From Telopea speciosissima (taxonomy: Eukaryota > Streptophyta > Magnoliopsida > Proteales > Proteaceae), in contig NC_057918.1 of assembly GCF_018873765.1 (NCBI RefSeq), positions 13,338,862-13,402,861 on the forward strand: a stretch of 64,000 nucleotides of DNA, in the 5' to 3' direction. Below are positions 47,566 through 60,915 of the stretch, in pieces (the stretch's first letter is position 1; each line of letters starts with the position of its first letter). Made by a program: the position numbers and the translations under genes. The notes below the pieces were generated by a model. The model was given only the letters and a program-made list of their open reading frames with translations. It was not told the origin of the DNA and made no database searches.

Positions 47566-49189
47566 GGATCCACATCCTCTACTTCCTTTGAGTAGTATTT
47601 CGATCCTACTTCCGTCGCCTCTCAAAATGACACGTGTTATTCTTACAATCCAACGGACTTAAAATGAAAAGATTCAATTTTTTTTGAAATTTGAATGACT
47701 CATGTCTAAACCATATTAAACCCAAATTTAAACCAATCCATTTGGTTCGTTTTGATCATCAAACCGAACCAAAAGGATCACACCCTAACCCTCCATCTCT
47801 AACATTCGTTTCTTCTCAAACGAAAAAATCCGCCTCTGTTCTCTCTCTCTCTTCAGCCATGAAAAAATTTGGGCTGCGGAGTCTACGAGGAGAATCCTCT
47901 GCTAACCGCCGGCCGGAATGACCTGCTAGGAACGCCACATCTTTTCCGGTGTTTGTAAGAAAACAGAGTACGTTGTAAAAAAAAAAAAAAGTCACCGCCA
48001 AGCTTGAATGGTTTCTGGCTGAGTTTAATAGATCTCGACTCTTTGGAACCCACGAAACCCACTTTATAATTCAGAGTTTCAGACTCTTTTCTTCTTTAAT
48101 ACATTATCAATAAAAAAAATCGTTGCAAGGCCTGATTTTCCTTCTTTTTTTTTTTTAACAGGTATGATGATTTTTCGTTGTGTTAAGGGTCAAGACAATG
48201 AAAGCCATTGGAGCTTCAGACTGCATTGTGTAAGGTTACATAGGAAGCAAACCGTCTCTCTCTCTCTCAGAAATGCGCAAATAAAAAAGCTGCAAGCCAA
48301 AGGAATTTGGTAGGAGAACAGCACAAAATGAACACAAAGTGCATGATAGAAATGAATAAATTCAATATAGAACTCACTGTAATCTCGGTACATATCAAAA
48401 CAAGTAATGACAGGACCAAACAAAAAACCCCCAAAAACAGAGTAACAGCCGAGCACCCTAGAATGGAAAATCCATATTTCCGCTGCTATAAATAAATATA
48501 ATAAAATGAATAACCCCAATTTCCTCCCAAAAATTTAACACTTAAAAAGCTTCATCTCCACTTCACTCCTTAGAACAAAACCATCCCAAACAAACTTCCC
48601 AGCATCACCATAATACCAGCCTTCAGACCAGTAGCACTGCTCGTGGCAACAATAGCAAGGCCTTCGTTTTCCATCGGACATGGCGCAGCCGCGCAGGTGA
48701 GATACCTATGTACCCACGTCTCGCAGGCATCACAGCCACTATCGTCTTCTGGCCCTTCTCACAGTGTCTCTTTGCTCCGCTAATGAAATTGAAAGGACCA
48801 GATCAGTTTTAATGAAATGGGGATTTCTGAAATGGATGGTGTTTGACCTAATTTGCATTTTTTGGGAAGAAGAAGAGAACAGCGCCTCTCAAATTTTTTC
48901 ATGGCTGAAGAGAGAGAGAGAACAGAGGCGGATTTTTTCGTTTGAGAAGAAACGAATGTTAGAGATGGAGGGTTAGGGTTTGATCCTTTAGTTTTGGTTC
49001 GGTTTGATGATCAAAACGAACCAAATGGGTTGGTTTAAATTTGGGTTTAATATGATTTAAACATGAGTCATTCAAATTTTAAAAAAAATTGAATCTTTTC
49101 ATTTTAAGTCCGTTGGATTGTAAGAATGACACGTGTCATTCTGAGAGGCGACCGAAGTAGAATCGAATGGAAGTAGAGGATGTGGATCG
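47566..49189. mobile_element. Mutator-type element with long terminal inverted repeats and captured gene sequence (Pack-MULE candidate)
   Basis: CCTTATTCC is present at 47557-47565 and again at 49190-49198, a perfect 9-bp target duplication. Ends GGATCCACATCCTCTACTTC (left) and, reversed, CGATCCACATCCTCTACTTC (right) begin terminal inverted repeats of roughly 290 bp that run to about 47870 and 48890 (shared phrase TCGTTTCTTCTCAAACGAAA). This structure is characteristic of Mutator-like elements. No transposase is encoded. About 1.0 kb of unrelated interior contains a coding-like minus-strand segment at 48570-48758. Small indels between the two repeats show some age. Confidence 0.85.
48570..48758 (-). 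other. Coding-like 3' exon inside the Mutator-type element
   Basis: On the minus strand a frame bounded upstream by TGA (48759-48761) reads 62 codons with EDDSGCDACETWVHR, then TCAAAPCPMENEG, and ends in a Ser/Thr-rich to hydrophobic tail (GLKAGIMVMLGSLFGMVLF) and TAA at 48570. Regularly placed Cys residues followed by a C-terminal hydrophobic segment look like the end of a real secreted or membrane protein, possibly GPI-anchored. I do not recognise the parent gene. The frame is short, so chance remains possible. The sequence that follows the stop is AT-rich like a 3' UTR. Confidence 0.45.
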
Positions 49190-49398
49190 CCTTATTCCTT
49201 GTCTTCAGTTCTTCCTCATCATAATTCATATCCACGAGAAATTCTGAAAACCCAAGTAAGAAAATCGAGAATCGATCCTCCACGTGTCACAAGGCTAACC
49301 TGAAGTTCAGTTTCTATTTTAATTTATTTTTTTGAAGCTGATGAAAGCTGAAATAGCAGAAGATGTTATTTTCTAAGAATGGTAATTAAGCATTAAAA

Positions 49399-52300
49399 AT
49401 GGTTACAGCCATTGCCGTTACCTTTCCAAAATCCAATCTCTTGCAGAACCCTCAATCCATTCGGGACCCAACTTCTACATTTCTGGGAGTACCATTGAAG
49501 GGTGTCTGTTTACAGTTGAAACCCAGAAGCCAGAAAAGAGATCACTTCAAATTGGTGGTTTCTTCTGCAACCACTACTACCACTAGCAATAACGATGGCC
49601 GATTTTATTTGAATTTCACAGGGTTTCCTTTCCCTCTTGGTCCTTTTCTAAATAGGCGCACAATAAGGACTGAGGTGAGCAGTTGTTTAGATTCTTCAGT
49701 AGTAATTTTATCAACTGAAATTGTTAGTCTTCCACTGCAACCTTTGTTTTTGATTTGTTTTCGTTGGAATATTTCTTAAGATCTTCTCTCTTTAGCTATG
49801 ATTGGTTGATTTGAAAAATGGGTATTTGTTCAGCTTCTCTCTTTTGGATGGTTGATTGGATAAAACACTAGCTGCATTAGCTTATGGTCCATATATCTTC
49901 CCAAAATTTCACTGCCCTTATAGTAAGAATACAACTTTAGGTCGAATTCTAATTTTATTTTTTTGGGGAATTTCTTCTCTGATTGTAAGAATAGATAGCT
50001 CCAGAATGGTTGTTTGATAAGAGGGCTGTACTTTAATGGGGTTTTCCTATCCCCTATTTATTACTGGGTTCTTATTGCTTGCTTGATGTAACAAAAAGTA
50101 ACCCGGTATAACTGGTTTTGAAGTTGAAATCTTGCTTTCATGTAATAATTCAAGATTTTTCTCTATATATTTTTATAGTATTGTTTATCTTCAATGCTTG
50201 TGTCTCGTCTCTATGTTCTGTTCCAATAACTTCCAGATAGGTCATTGCAACTGGAGAGGCTTTTATTGTATCATACTCCCCTTCTGATTGGACCATTAGA
50301 GGTCCTCTTGCCATTGTGGTAATTACCTCCTTAGATACTTTGTTCTCATAGCATAATAACAATCTAATGAGTCAGATTCTTTTGTATGGTCAAAAGTCAA
50401 ATCGGCTGGGGATCCACAAAAAATGCATTGATTAGATGGATACTATCACTTAATCGGCTGGGTTCATTTTTTTTACCTCAAACTGCCTGTGTGCTGTTTG
50501 CAAACAGTGGCAGGTATAAAACCATCACATGTACAATGTGTGTGCATAGGGCATCTGGAAATATATGGTCTAAGACAATATTATAGTTACCTTAGGTTCA
50601 TTTTAATTGGTTTGATATTCTGATGCATCTGTCCAGATGAGTTATCGAGTTGCTTGTGGACTCCAGGAACTTGATCAGGGATTAATAAATGAATCATATC
50701 GGAAAGATGTAGTCCATTTATCAAATTTTTATTTACTTAATTGAGTTCTATTGACTTGAAAACTTACGGGTTGCCACCTCTTCAATTCCTATCAGCATTC
50801 TATTAAGTTAGGTTGATTTAGACAATTCAAGCATTTGATTAAATTGTGTTGTCTTAAAACAAACAAGTTAACCTCTACTACGACCTGCATCTTGATCAAC
50901 TTGGTTTCGGATCTCTGAGTATCAATTTTTCTGGGGATCCTGAAAAGAATATACTCATCTTGGTGACTCAACTTGGTAGCTATGTTGCCTTGACACTTTC
51001 TAATTATGAGCTGTACCCATATCCCACACCATCTAAGCCAACAGGAACACAAGAAATGCACTCTCCTTCTCACCCAATTACATCCTTTGCTGTGTCCCGG
51101 TAGACATAGCAGCCAACATAGTGAAGCTGATTTGAAATGTGTTTTGGCACTTGCATAAGATTTTGAGAACTAGAGTGCTCAGATGTTAAAAGCTACACTT
51201 CTGGTTTGCTGTTAATTACTGAGACAATGGATCATTCTTGGAGCAATGAGGTGCACATTTCATGCTAGCCATTGTCTTACTCTGACTGCCATTTTGTTCA
51301 TATTCATATCTGCTTAAGGCTGTGAAAGGTTGTATATGGCTCTTCGAACAAGAGCAAGCTTTAGGATTCAGCAGTGTCTCAACAAACATCCGAATGACAG
51401 TCATCAAGCTCAAGTCTGGAGGATTATGGATCCATGCGCCAATTGCTCCGACCAAGGAGTGCATTCAGGTTCTCTTTTTCTCCAAGTCACCCTTTCTGTT
51501 AAAATGTTGTACTATCTTCGAATATGAAAGATTATGCATAAGAGTTTTCTATCAGTAGCACACACAAATATTTCGATATATATCTCTATGTTATCAACAT
51601 ATGAAGAATATTGAAGTCAAGTATGGGAGATGGAAAGAAGTCCACATTTCTAGCTGTCCTTTACATATGACAATCAACCAAGAGATCAAAAAATAGGGCT
51701 TAATATTCATTTGGCTATAGATACAAGAACCCCTAGTCCCTCCAACCTCCTCACCCCCCAGTGCATCAAAGTAGAAAAGTGCTGCCTCTCCCCCCCAAAA
51801 AAATTAAGCAATCACCCTCAGTCAAATGATTAGAAAGAGTGAATGGTCCCTGAAAAAGTCAAATCACCTAGATGGACCAGTTCAGAGGGTGGACCTTGGT
51901 GCAATATGTACAGCATACGTAAGGATGACTTCCTCATCTTACTCTACTCCTGACTTGAGCATGTCCCTAGGCAGCTCATTACTTATCTGTTTATTCTTCC
52001 AGCACTTTCATCCTAAAAGAGAGTCTATCAACTTACAATCTCTTTTCACCCAATCTTCAAATACTATTGTGCCACACTCCAGGGTACATATAGTAGGAGA
52101 ATGTATCAAATGGTTTCCTTGTGATCAAATTGTTCCTATTCCAGTGATACGATTTCCTTGCATTTTCTGCAAACTATGTGCTTTCCATTGTTTATAGTGA
52201 TGTCCATTCTGCTTTTGTTGTCTCTTGACAGCTTGTTAAGGAGTTGGGGGCTCCTGTAGAATATATTGCCCTTCCAACCTTTGCTTATGAGCACAAAATA

Positions 52301-54828
52301 TTTGTGGGACCATTTTCTAGAAAGTTTCCAAGAGCTCAGATATGGGTGGCACCTAGGCAATGGAGTTGGCCTCTCAATTTGCCGCTTGAGTTCTTTGGCA
52401 TCTTTCGTGCCAAAACCCTGAAAGATGAGGATTCTTCCACCCCATGGGCCACTGAGATCGAACAAAAAGTCTTTAGCTCACCAGAAGTTGGTAATCTGAA
52501 CTACACAAGCATAAATTCAAAGCTCTTTTTGTTGATTTGTTTCTTCTATTAAAGTGGGCATGGCTTTCAGGGATTGGGCCATATGTGGAGGTGGCATTTT
52601 ACCATAAACGTTCAAGGACATTGCTGGTGACCGATGCTGTAATTTTTGTCCCAAGGCAACCACCAGAGTGCATTAGCAAAGAATCCTTGTTACAATCTGC
52701 AAAGAATGGTTTGGCTGTGAAGATTCTTAGTAAAGGAAAGGAAGTCCCAGATGAACCAGTTGTTGACAACAAGTTGAACCGTCAGAAAGGTAGTCATCCT
52801 TTATGTAGATCTATGTTGATTAATTTGTTCATCCCATTCTTAGTCTACACGGTTCTTATTTCATCACATCCTAAGTGAAAATCAAATGGATTAAAATTGG
52901 CTTGTTAGTTCTCCCCCTAGTCTTAACCAATGGATATGTTCTGTTATCTTTCTTTTTAATGGCAGGATGGGAGAGAATGGTTCTCCAAATCTTGTTCCTG
53001 GGTCCATCAAACCTTTTGGAGCCAACCGCCAGCTTTGGTCAAATGTCACAGAAGTTAATTGTTTCACCCATTGTCAAGACTCTAGTTTTCAGCAAAGTTC
53101 CAGAAAAGGTAGGCATAAACCGGAAGGATTTTTTGTTGCCAGGCATATTTGGTAAAAACATTAAGTAACACTTTTTGAGCCTGAGATTTTTGTAACGGAA
53201 CTGAAATCCATTATAAACTCTTTAAGGTTGGCAATGAATGAACTTCCCAACCAGTCAAAACTAGCACGCTTTTCTAGCTCTCATTTTGGTTCATCACAGG
53301 CCGCTTTTAATTCAGGTTGGTTCATGGGCACATTGTAACCAATCCATAGTTGACTATATCCAATTTTTTTTAAAAAACAGAATGAGCATCCCTCCCCCTT
53401 TTTTTTCAGTTTAAATTGGTTAATCCAAAGCCTAACCCGAAGTGGAGAAGGGAACCCAAACTACAATTAAGGTTGAGTTCAAGCTACTACAAAGTAAAAG
53501 GTTGGCTGGACAGACCACTCACCTAGCTCGGCTGGGTGGCACACCTAGTTGGGCCACATGGAAGGATGATCTGGCAAAATTGACCATTGGATATATAGGA
53601 AATGGTCTGAATTGGGTCAATTGGCCATGTGTCTTATCTCAGGCTCAAATTGGATCATATACTTTCCTCTTATGTGTGTCCATATAACCCCTTAGTGATC
53701 CATGCAGTTTTTGGTAGTCCCATATTTAATGGTTTGTTTTGCTAATCGGCAACTGTCGTTTGGGCTGAAACTTGACATGTGAGTAGGGGGCCTGCATCAT
53801 GCCACATGGGACAACAAGGTGGGCGGCCCTCGTCCCGCCAACCTTAACAGTTTAATATTTGAAGCCTCGATCCAAGCCCAACTTGAAGCAGGGTAAAACA
53901 CACAAGCTGAACAAAAGTTGAGGTTAGCATAACTGAAGTTCAATCTCTGGGAATAAATGATATCAATTTGTAATTTTTAAGCATGCCTTCAATTTCTGAA
54001 GGTGCCAGAGTCAGATTAACACTGCAAATCAGTTTAATGAAACTGTCTTCCAACTTGTGGCCAAGAAAGGTAGCTATATTTTGGGAAACAAGCAACATAT
54101 AAGAAAATAGATATATAGCCTTATATGTTCATTGTTCTTGTTTCATAATTGTTACTTTGTGTAGTTTAATTTAACACTACCGAACACGTTTTACCAAGGC
54201 TGTAGCCAGTTTAGCATTACTTGTGTCTTAAAACCTACAAGCACAACTTTACTTCATAGCTTGAGGATCAATGTTCAATGAACTCTAGTTTCATACAGTC
54301 AAATTTTTTGAGTAGGTTCAACCAAATTAACCAGGTCAAACTGAATTATTACCTAATGTTGCTAAATTAAATTCAGTTGAGTTGACTTGGCTGAGTTTCT
54401 GTTCAATTTGCGGCTTCTAAAGCCTTGATATGTTGACACCAGTTCACAATAATGAAATTTCAGCTGAGAGTCATACATAGCTCACTCAGATGTTTCAGGA
54501 TATGAGCTGAGATGCTTCAAAATTGCAGGTCAGGGATTGGATTGACAGCATTGCACGAGACTGGAGCTTCAAGAGAATAATCCCTGCACACTTTGCTGCT
54601 CCAGTATATGCAAGCAGGTCAGATTTGTTTGTAGCCTTTGCATTCCTTGATGACCTCTTGAGTGAACGTTATGTCACACGACCTTCACTTTCTCTTCTCT
54701 TTGCATCCATCATGGGTAAGGCAGCCAGTTACTTTCCCCCAGATGACATGAAGACTTTATCTTCTCTTGATCAATTCTTGGTCTCAGTTGGTGCTGTGAA
54801 GAAGACTGTCTCAGGCAGAAAACTGTAG
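49399..54828 (+). CDS. DUF4336 domain protein, probably plastid-targeted
   Basis: Six exons, 49399-49674, 51319-51468, 52232-52490, 52571-52789, 52966-53108 and 54529-54828, all GT-AG with closing phases, encode 448 residues. The first ~65 residues are rich in Ser/Thr/Lys and poor in acidic residues, resembling a chloroplast transit peptide. The rest is the DUF4336 region, a family distantly similar to metallo-beta-lactamase folds: GCIWLFEQEQALGFSSV, RMTVIKLKSGGLWIHAPIAP, ALPTFAYEHKIFVGPF, VEVAFYHKRSRTLLVTDAV, and a well conserved C-terminus (GKAASYFPPDDMKTLSSLDQ). The biochemical role is not known. A 78-nt open stretch with good splice sites at 50241-50318 could be an additional in-phase exon 2. 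No defect is visible. The start codon lies 200 bp right of the Mutator-type element, whose insertion may touch the promoter. Confidence 0.88.
50241..50318 (+). other. Possible alternative in-phase exon of the DUF4336 gene
   Basis: Flanked by CCAGATAG| and |GTAATT, 26 codons long, open in the phase required by both neighbours (VIATGEAFIVSYSPSDWTIR...). Including it would add 26 residues between RTIRTE and AVKGCIWLF. Family members I recall run directly from the first to the second block, so it is more likely an intronic coincidence or an optional exon. Confidence 0.3.
53570..53830. repeat. Dispersed repeat family B, copy 3
   Basis: GAAACTTGACATGTGAGTAG at about 53768 and neighbouring TGGCCATGTG / CATGCCACATGGG blocks match the copies at 2960-3345 and 7240-7620. 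Lies in the last intron of the DUF4336 gene. Confidence 0.4.
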
Positions 54829-56896
54829 CATAATAACCATGTAAATTCCCATGTAAGGCTTCTCTCTCATTTTTCCTTATCTGTATATGTGCTATAGTTA
54901 ATCTCACCATATTCCCTTGAAAGAAGAGGGAGAAGGTTCCCTATGACACTTCAATTCTTGTTTTCCTAGCTAGTTGTCATAATGAATTGTGAAGCGCTTA
55001 CAACTAAATAATAATTTTGGTTGGACTCCTACTGAAGAGCACTCAAATTTTGTCTTTATAAAACTCGAAGTTGAGGTTTATGAATGAGATATGCTCATGG
55101 AATAATATGTATGTCTGGTAGTTGGGTAATGTTGGGAATAGCAGATTAGTAATGCATTAGGAAGCATGTGGGTGTCAACTATCTATTAAACTACTCATTC
55201 TGGCATCATATGATCAACATTTTATTTATAATTATTTTTTGAAATTTCATTATCAACATTTTATTGGAACTGTCTATATTCCCCTTAGATCAAGCATCTT
55301 GTCACCAAGTTACCCAGATACTGTGGCAATGCTCTAACCCTGCCTCATCTGGGTAATGTATTATTATGTAAATTGTGAAACTTCATGAGAAGCCATTTTT
55401 CAATTGGTGGGAGGACAATCATCCTAGAATATCTGAGATACAATTGGGACCAGATTATCTTTTCCCATAGAGATCCATTCCAGGCCTGCTTTGTGTAAAA
55501 GTACAACTTTTTTTAACTTTTTTTTTTTCTTTTCATTTTTTTACTTTTGTTATAGAAAAGAAGTTGACATTTTCTCAGAGTAACTTTAAGCTCACCTTTT
55601 TCGTGCCTCTCTTTCTGGCAATAATGAAGAGAACTTTCATGAAGAGCTAAAGTCCTTAGGTACCCCTGTTATGATTTCCTTCCCATGTTGTGGGGTTTGT
55701 CTAATAAACCTAGGTATAGACTTTTTTAAGAAGGTTCACACTGATCGACATAGGAAAAGGATGAAAAGAAGAACATAAACAGAATACCAATTGATGACAG
55801 GTACAATGTTTGAGGGCACTGATTGTCACACCCCTGGTGATCAAACAAATGGTGGGGATGCCAAGCCATTAACATACATTTTGGTGCTACTAAAATAAGT
55901 ACTTGTTGGCATAGCCTGGTCAAAACCCCTCAATGCCTTTCATAAAGGGGGAGGGGAGGGTGGGGGGGGGGGTGGGAATGCTTCATTCATTGCCTTGGAT
56001 TCTATATGGTCCAGGGTTGGTGAGCAAGAACAGGACATTTTGTCATCCATATCAAGTCATGGAAAATTTTCTTTTGGCAGGTGAAGCCCCTGTTTCTCCT
56101 TTCATGAAATATATGTGGCAATTCTTCAATCACTACCAAGGAAATTAAATTTCCCAACAACAATGGTGTCCATATTTTTTGTGTGGGTTAGCTTTTGCCT
56201 TTGGGTTGGAGGGTCACCCTCCTTAACTAGTTTGTCCTACCAATAAAAACCACTGATGGTACTTCCTTTTCAAGAGGGGGAACACAGAGACAGAGAGATG
56301 GATAAGATGAAGTAATTGTACCATCACTTGATTGGAAGAGGATTATCTCATTTGATCTCATTATTACAATAAGAAAATAGAACAAATCTATTGGGGAGTG
56401 GTGAGTGAGGGGGAAGAATGAAAGGTACATTTATTCATTTCTTTCTTTTTAAATTAAATTTTTGATTAATCAATTGAGCCAAATCAATCTTTAAGGGTTG
56501 CTTATCTTGTTCTGTTGCTACTATGGCAGGATGCCCACACCATAGAAACCCACTTTAATCACTTTAATGGAAACACAAGATTCCTCATAGGTGGGGGCCA
56601 TGCTTCTTCAATCTGTTGCTTTGTACTGTTTAATTTTTGTTTTTATGTTAAGTAGTATACCATCCTAGCAACCCCACCGACCCTAACTGGTCCCAATAAA
56701 GGAAGAAAAGAAAATCATTTGTCCATCTTAGAGTAAGATATCATTAAGAAATAATCCAACTAATAAAAAAGGGTTTATCTCCCTCACCACCTCTCCTCCC
56801 CCCCAAAAAAAAATAATGGACATCAAGGAGGCTAGACCAATTAAAAACCGATGTGGAGTTTGAAACATCCCAGGAAGAGAAAAAAAAAAGGGGGGG

Positions 56897-57050
56897 ATAA
56901 TGTTCTCTGTCCAAGAGCGTAATAGCGTACATTAGCGTTTCTTGTGTCTATTTTTCTTTTCCCTTATGAAGTGATATATCTGCCTTTGTTATGAGAGGAA
57001 AGAGATAGGCTTAGAGAATGCTACTTTATGCTATGCTATGAGGTAGAGAA
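56897..57050. repeat. Foldback element, family F copy 3
   Basis: TAATGTTCTCTGTCCAAGAG, TAGCGTACATTAGCGTTTCT, CTTATGAAGTGATATATCTG and GAATGCTACTTTATGCTATG follow the order of the copies at 28070-28190 and 35765-35940. The opening TGTTCTCTGTCC phrase is shared with other Mutator-type foldbacks in the window. Confidence 0.5.
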
Positions 57051-57349
57051 CTCAAACCCAAAGAAGAAGAAGAAAAATCTTTACCCACGCATTAAGGAGG
57101 CTAAACCAGATACTCAAAAAGTCACTTGACTGTCTACTAAGCTTGAAAATTCTACCATTAAAACACGGGAAAAAACTTGTACAATTGGAATAGGTCAAGC
57201 ATAGGAACTTACAAGAACAATTTATGCATTCGTACACTAATATTGGAAATACAAAAACTTGTTTCATATTTTATGTAGAAAACATCTTGTTGTAACTAGG
57301 GTTGGTTACAATAAGATTGTAAATTTACTTTTTTATCCTTTATCTTATT

Positions 57350-57413
57350 AAAAAAGGTGTATCTAGTGCACGAGGCTCCTGCCATTGCAGGTTTGGTGAG
57401 GGTCATGATGTTA
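57350..57413 (-). repeat. Au-type SINE fragment (3' part)
   Basis: TAGTGCACGAGGCTCCTGCC and ATTGCAGGTTTGGTGAGGGT match the 3' body of the Au SINE in reverse orientation, as in the copy at 21640-21830. Confidence 0.6.
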
Positions 57414-59309
57414 TTTAATGCAATATTTTTTGTGTAGGGGTAAAAAATATTTTCAAACATTTCAAAGCCATTTAATGCAGTTTTTACATGAAATGATAAG
57501 ATTTATTCTTGCATTAAATAACTTTTAGAAATAAGATAAGAACACAAGACTATAAGAAGAACATGAAACTTGAGAGGAAACTTTACCACACTGGCTTACA
57601 GACTATCTCTGACAATCCGGCCTCTCGCCCTTGACCTCGATCTTGCCTCCCATTAAGCATGACTGCGCTCTGTGTGTGTGTGTGTGTAAAATTACATTAT
57701 CAGAATTTTTTTTATTTTTATTATATTAACACATCATTTTATGAAGGGGGCTTTCATAAAAAAAAATAATTTATGAAGGGGGCAAAAAATATTGATTACA
57801 AATTCTCTTTGCAAGACACCCATATTTAATAATGTTAGTTTGAATTCTAAATGACACTTCTCATGAAAAGCACAAGAACCATTAAACAACCCCAACTGTG
57901 TTAAAAAATGCAAAGCGAGGGAAAGTGGTTTAAAGATAAACTTATTTATTTTTGTTAAATATTTCAAACCATTATAAACAAGTCAAAAATCAACCGAAAT
58001 CTTCTATAAAATTTAATAAAGTTTGAAGGGAATACAAAGCAAAAGCAAAAGCAAGATTGAGGCAACAGCAAAACTGACTCAAAGCATTTAAAACTCCAAC
58101 AAACCATACCTGTTTATCTTTAATAATAACATTAATTGAATGAGAGTATCTATCTGATTCTAGTATTAGTTCTTAAATTAGAGATATTAAACCCTTTTAT
58201 TTGGCTATTAATATATTTAGACAAAATCAAACTTCCTCAATAAAACCTGAATTCAAAATTTGACTTTTTTAAGCTGATTGGCACGCCATTATAAATAACC
58301 TTTTTAATGCCTACCTTCCTATCCTTGTCCTTTGTCCTTTATCTTTTATAAAAAGAATTCAAATCATGATGATATATTGACGATATTTTCAAACCAAGAG
58401 AAAATGATGAGCTGATATTTTGCCTCTTTCATCTCAGATGAGATTTTGAGAATTGAATATTAAATATCAAATATTCTTTTCCTTTCCTTTTCTTTCCTCA
58501 CCTTTTGAGAGAAAATATTCACTTGACCTTATTAGGTTATTCCTTTCTTTCACTGACTTCTTCTTTTGCATCCAAAGGAAAAACAAAAAAAAATACTTAT
58601 TCTTAGGTGGGGAATCCTTTTTGGGAATAGGAATTGGACTGCATAGAAATGACTCGATTTTGATTTCATAGGTTTTTTTTCTGATTCGATTTTGATTTGA
58701 ACTGTGAAATCGTTAGTTCTTAACCGAATAGAAACCATTAAAATTGAACCAAATAGAAATCAGTAAACCCGATAAAATTAGAGTGAATGAACTCAATTTT
58801 CTATACTAACTTATTTTTAAGCAAAGGTTTGTTCTGTGTTTCTAAGGGATTATATTTCTAAGGTAGTTTTTTGTAATGTTAGAATGTATGGTAAGAGAAT
58901 CTGTAATATATATTAAGATGAAAACTTTAACTATTCTAAGTTTGTCTGGTTCATACTTTCAAATTATGTATAGCAAGATTTGTATTAAAGGGTACAAAGG
59001 TGAATCAAATGTGAACCAATACTACAAACCACATGTAAATCAAATGTGAGTCAGGGGGTGCGACAGTCATTACATGCACCCCTTTGTTTGCGAGACCGGG
59101 TGGTATTCTTTCTCCCTTCAAATTTTTAAACCTTGAGTGACAGGTCATGGGAGAACTTTTATCTCATACATAAACTCTTATTAAGTCAATTTAACTGCTT
59201 GATATATGGAAAACCCTGAGTACCTCACTTACCTTGCAAATTTGGTAAAATGCCATGCATGTTTCATGGAGAGAGTCGATGAGGTAAAGTAGCATGGAAA
59301 CAAAATATT

Positions 59310-59480
59310 GGGAAAAACTAACTGGTCAAGTGGCTCCTATGCCAAACATAGTACCACATGAAATTACTGATCAACCTCCAATAAAATAAAATTCTCATCT
59401 AATCAGATGCCCCTAAGCATGCTCTCATTGGCCCTTGTATTGGTGCATGAACTACATGATCAAACAGTCTTCTCTTGCCA
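59310..59480. repeat. MITE family G, diverged copy
   Basis: TAACTGGTCAAGTGGCTCCT at the left, AGCATGCTCTCATTGGCCCT in the middle and TGATCAAACAGTCTTCTCTT at the right correspond to the plan of 45975-46165 and 60745-60915. Confidence 0.4.
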
Positions 59481-60284
59481 AAAAATATTTTAAGAGTGCT
59501 GGAATTGGCATAGGAAAAAATTTTGAACTTATATAGTGGAGAAACTGGACCTAAATCCTTCACCATAGGTTTCTCTTGACCATTGACCACCCACAAAGTA
59601 AGACCCCGACATTATTGACTCACCATTTTTTTTTTCCTATTCTTTTTTCATAGAAAATAAGAAGAAATAATATTCCATAGAAAATAGGATCTGATTGATT
59701 CAAACTTCAAAAAATATATATATAAATTCTAAGCAAATTAAAAAAACAAATAATGGTAGTCTTATTGATAAATTAATGGTCCAATCTAGACATCCAATAT
59801 GGAACAGTCTCTCATTGGAGAAAAAACCTAGTGACTCATTGGATTGGGCTAATATTTTTTTCTTAAAAAATAATACATGTGGTTGGAAATCCCCCCTTTT
59901 TTTTTTGCTTCAGTTGAAAATCATTTGAGTTCATTAGTTTAAGCCACATGTGAAATTTTCTTATAAAAATTATCTTCTTTTTTTGATTATTTTGAGAAAA
60001 AGTTATTTGAACTGTTGGCATAGGATACACTAGCATTTCTGTGCCTATCACTCCTCACTTGAAATGTTCTCAGTGTTCCCAACTACGACGCTTGATCAGA
60101 GAATTCTCTAATTTTTTATTTTTACCGAATGAAAGTATTTCTTTTTTTTTTTCCCCATTCTTTATTTCTAAGAAAAAAAAATTCATGTTAAAAGTTAAAA
60201 CAAAATTCTAAGGTGAAATATGAACAAATAAAATTTTAATTAAACTTTTGGGAAATAGAACATTGCTCAATCGTAGGGCCTCTA

Positions 60285-60715
60285 CACCCAAACACAAGAG
60301 TGCGTTAAATCACTGCCATCCAACCCTGACCCGCCCTTAGTGTCGGTCCGGGCTGACCCTGATTGACTTTCATCATGGAAAGTGGGAAGGGAGATGAATG
60401 GACTAGGTTGGGCCAAGGAGAAAATTAACAATTTTACATAAAGTAATACTATAATAAAATATATTATATCACTTATAATCTTCAAATATATTATATAACA
60501 ATTGTATTTGACGTGTAAAGTTTATAATATAGTTTATAGTATAACTTAAAACATGGTCGGGTTGAATTGGGCCGCACTCAACCCAAGGCCTCAACCTTGG
60601 CCTGGCCCGACCCTGACTCAAGGTTAGAAACTTCCAATTCTGACTTGCCCTAGGGGCCAAGGTATCTCAACCCAAGCCATGTTCGAGCTCAGGATGGGTT
60701 CAGGACGACAAGGCC
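60285..60715. repeat. Dispersed repeat family D, copy 2
   Basis: Has the same order of blocks as 13760-14222: GGTCCGGGCTGACCCTGATT, ACTAGGTTGGGCCAAGGAG, ATATATTATATCACTTATAA, CGGGTTGAATTGGGCCG, CTCAACCTTGGCCTGGCCCG, and GCCAAGGTATCTCAACCC. The two copies are in the same orientation and clearly diverged. Confidence 0.6.
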
Positions 60716-60744
60716 AAACTTGCACCTAACTCACTTTAATAAAT

Positions 60745-60915
60745 AAAAGGGGAAAAGAATGCTACATAGTCGTGTGGCTCCTGCCTAGATATAGGAGCAT
60801 GCAAAAGTACCACCTTACCCTCATAAAATAAAATAAAAAAATCGTATCTATGTTGATGCCCTTCCGTGTGTTCTCATTGACCCACAAGGCGGTGAGAGAG
60901 CTTTTCAGTTTCATA
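60745..60915. repeat. MITE family G, copy
   Basis: GGGGAAAAGAATGCTACATA, GTGTGGCTCCTGCC, AAGTACCACCTTACCC and TGTTCTCATTGACCCACAAG recur in the order of the family copy at 45975-46165; the right terminus is degraded. Confidence 0.45.
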
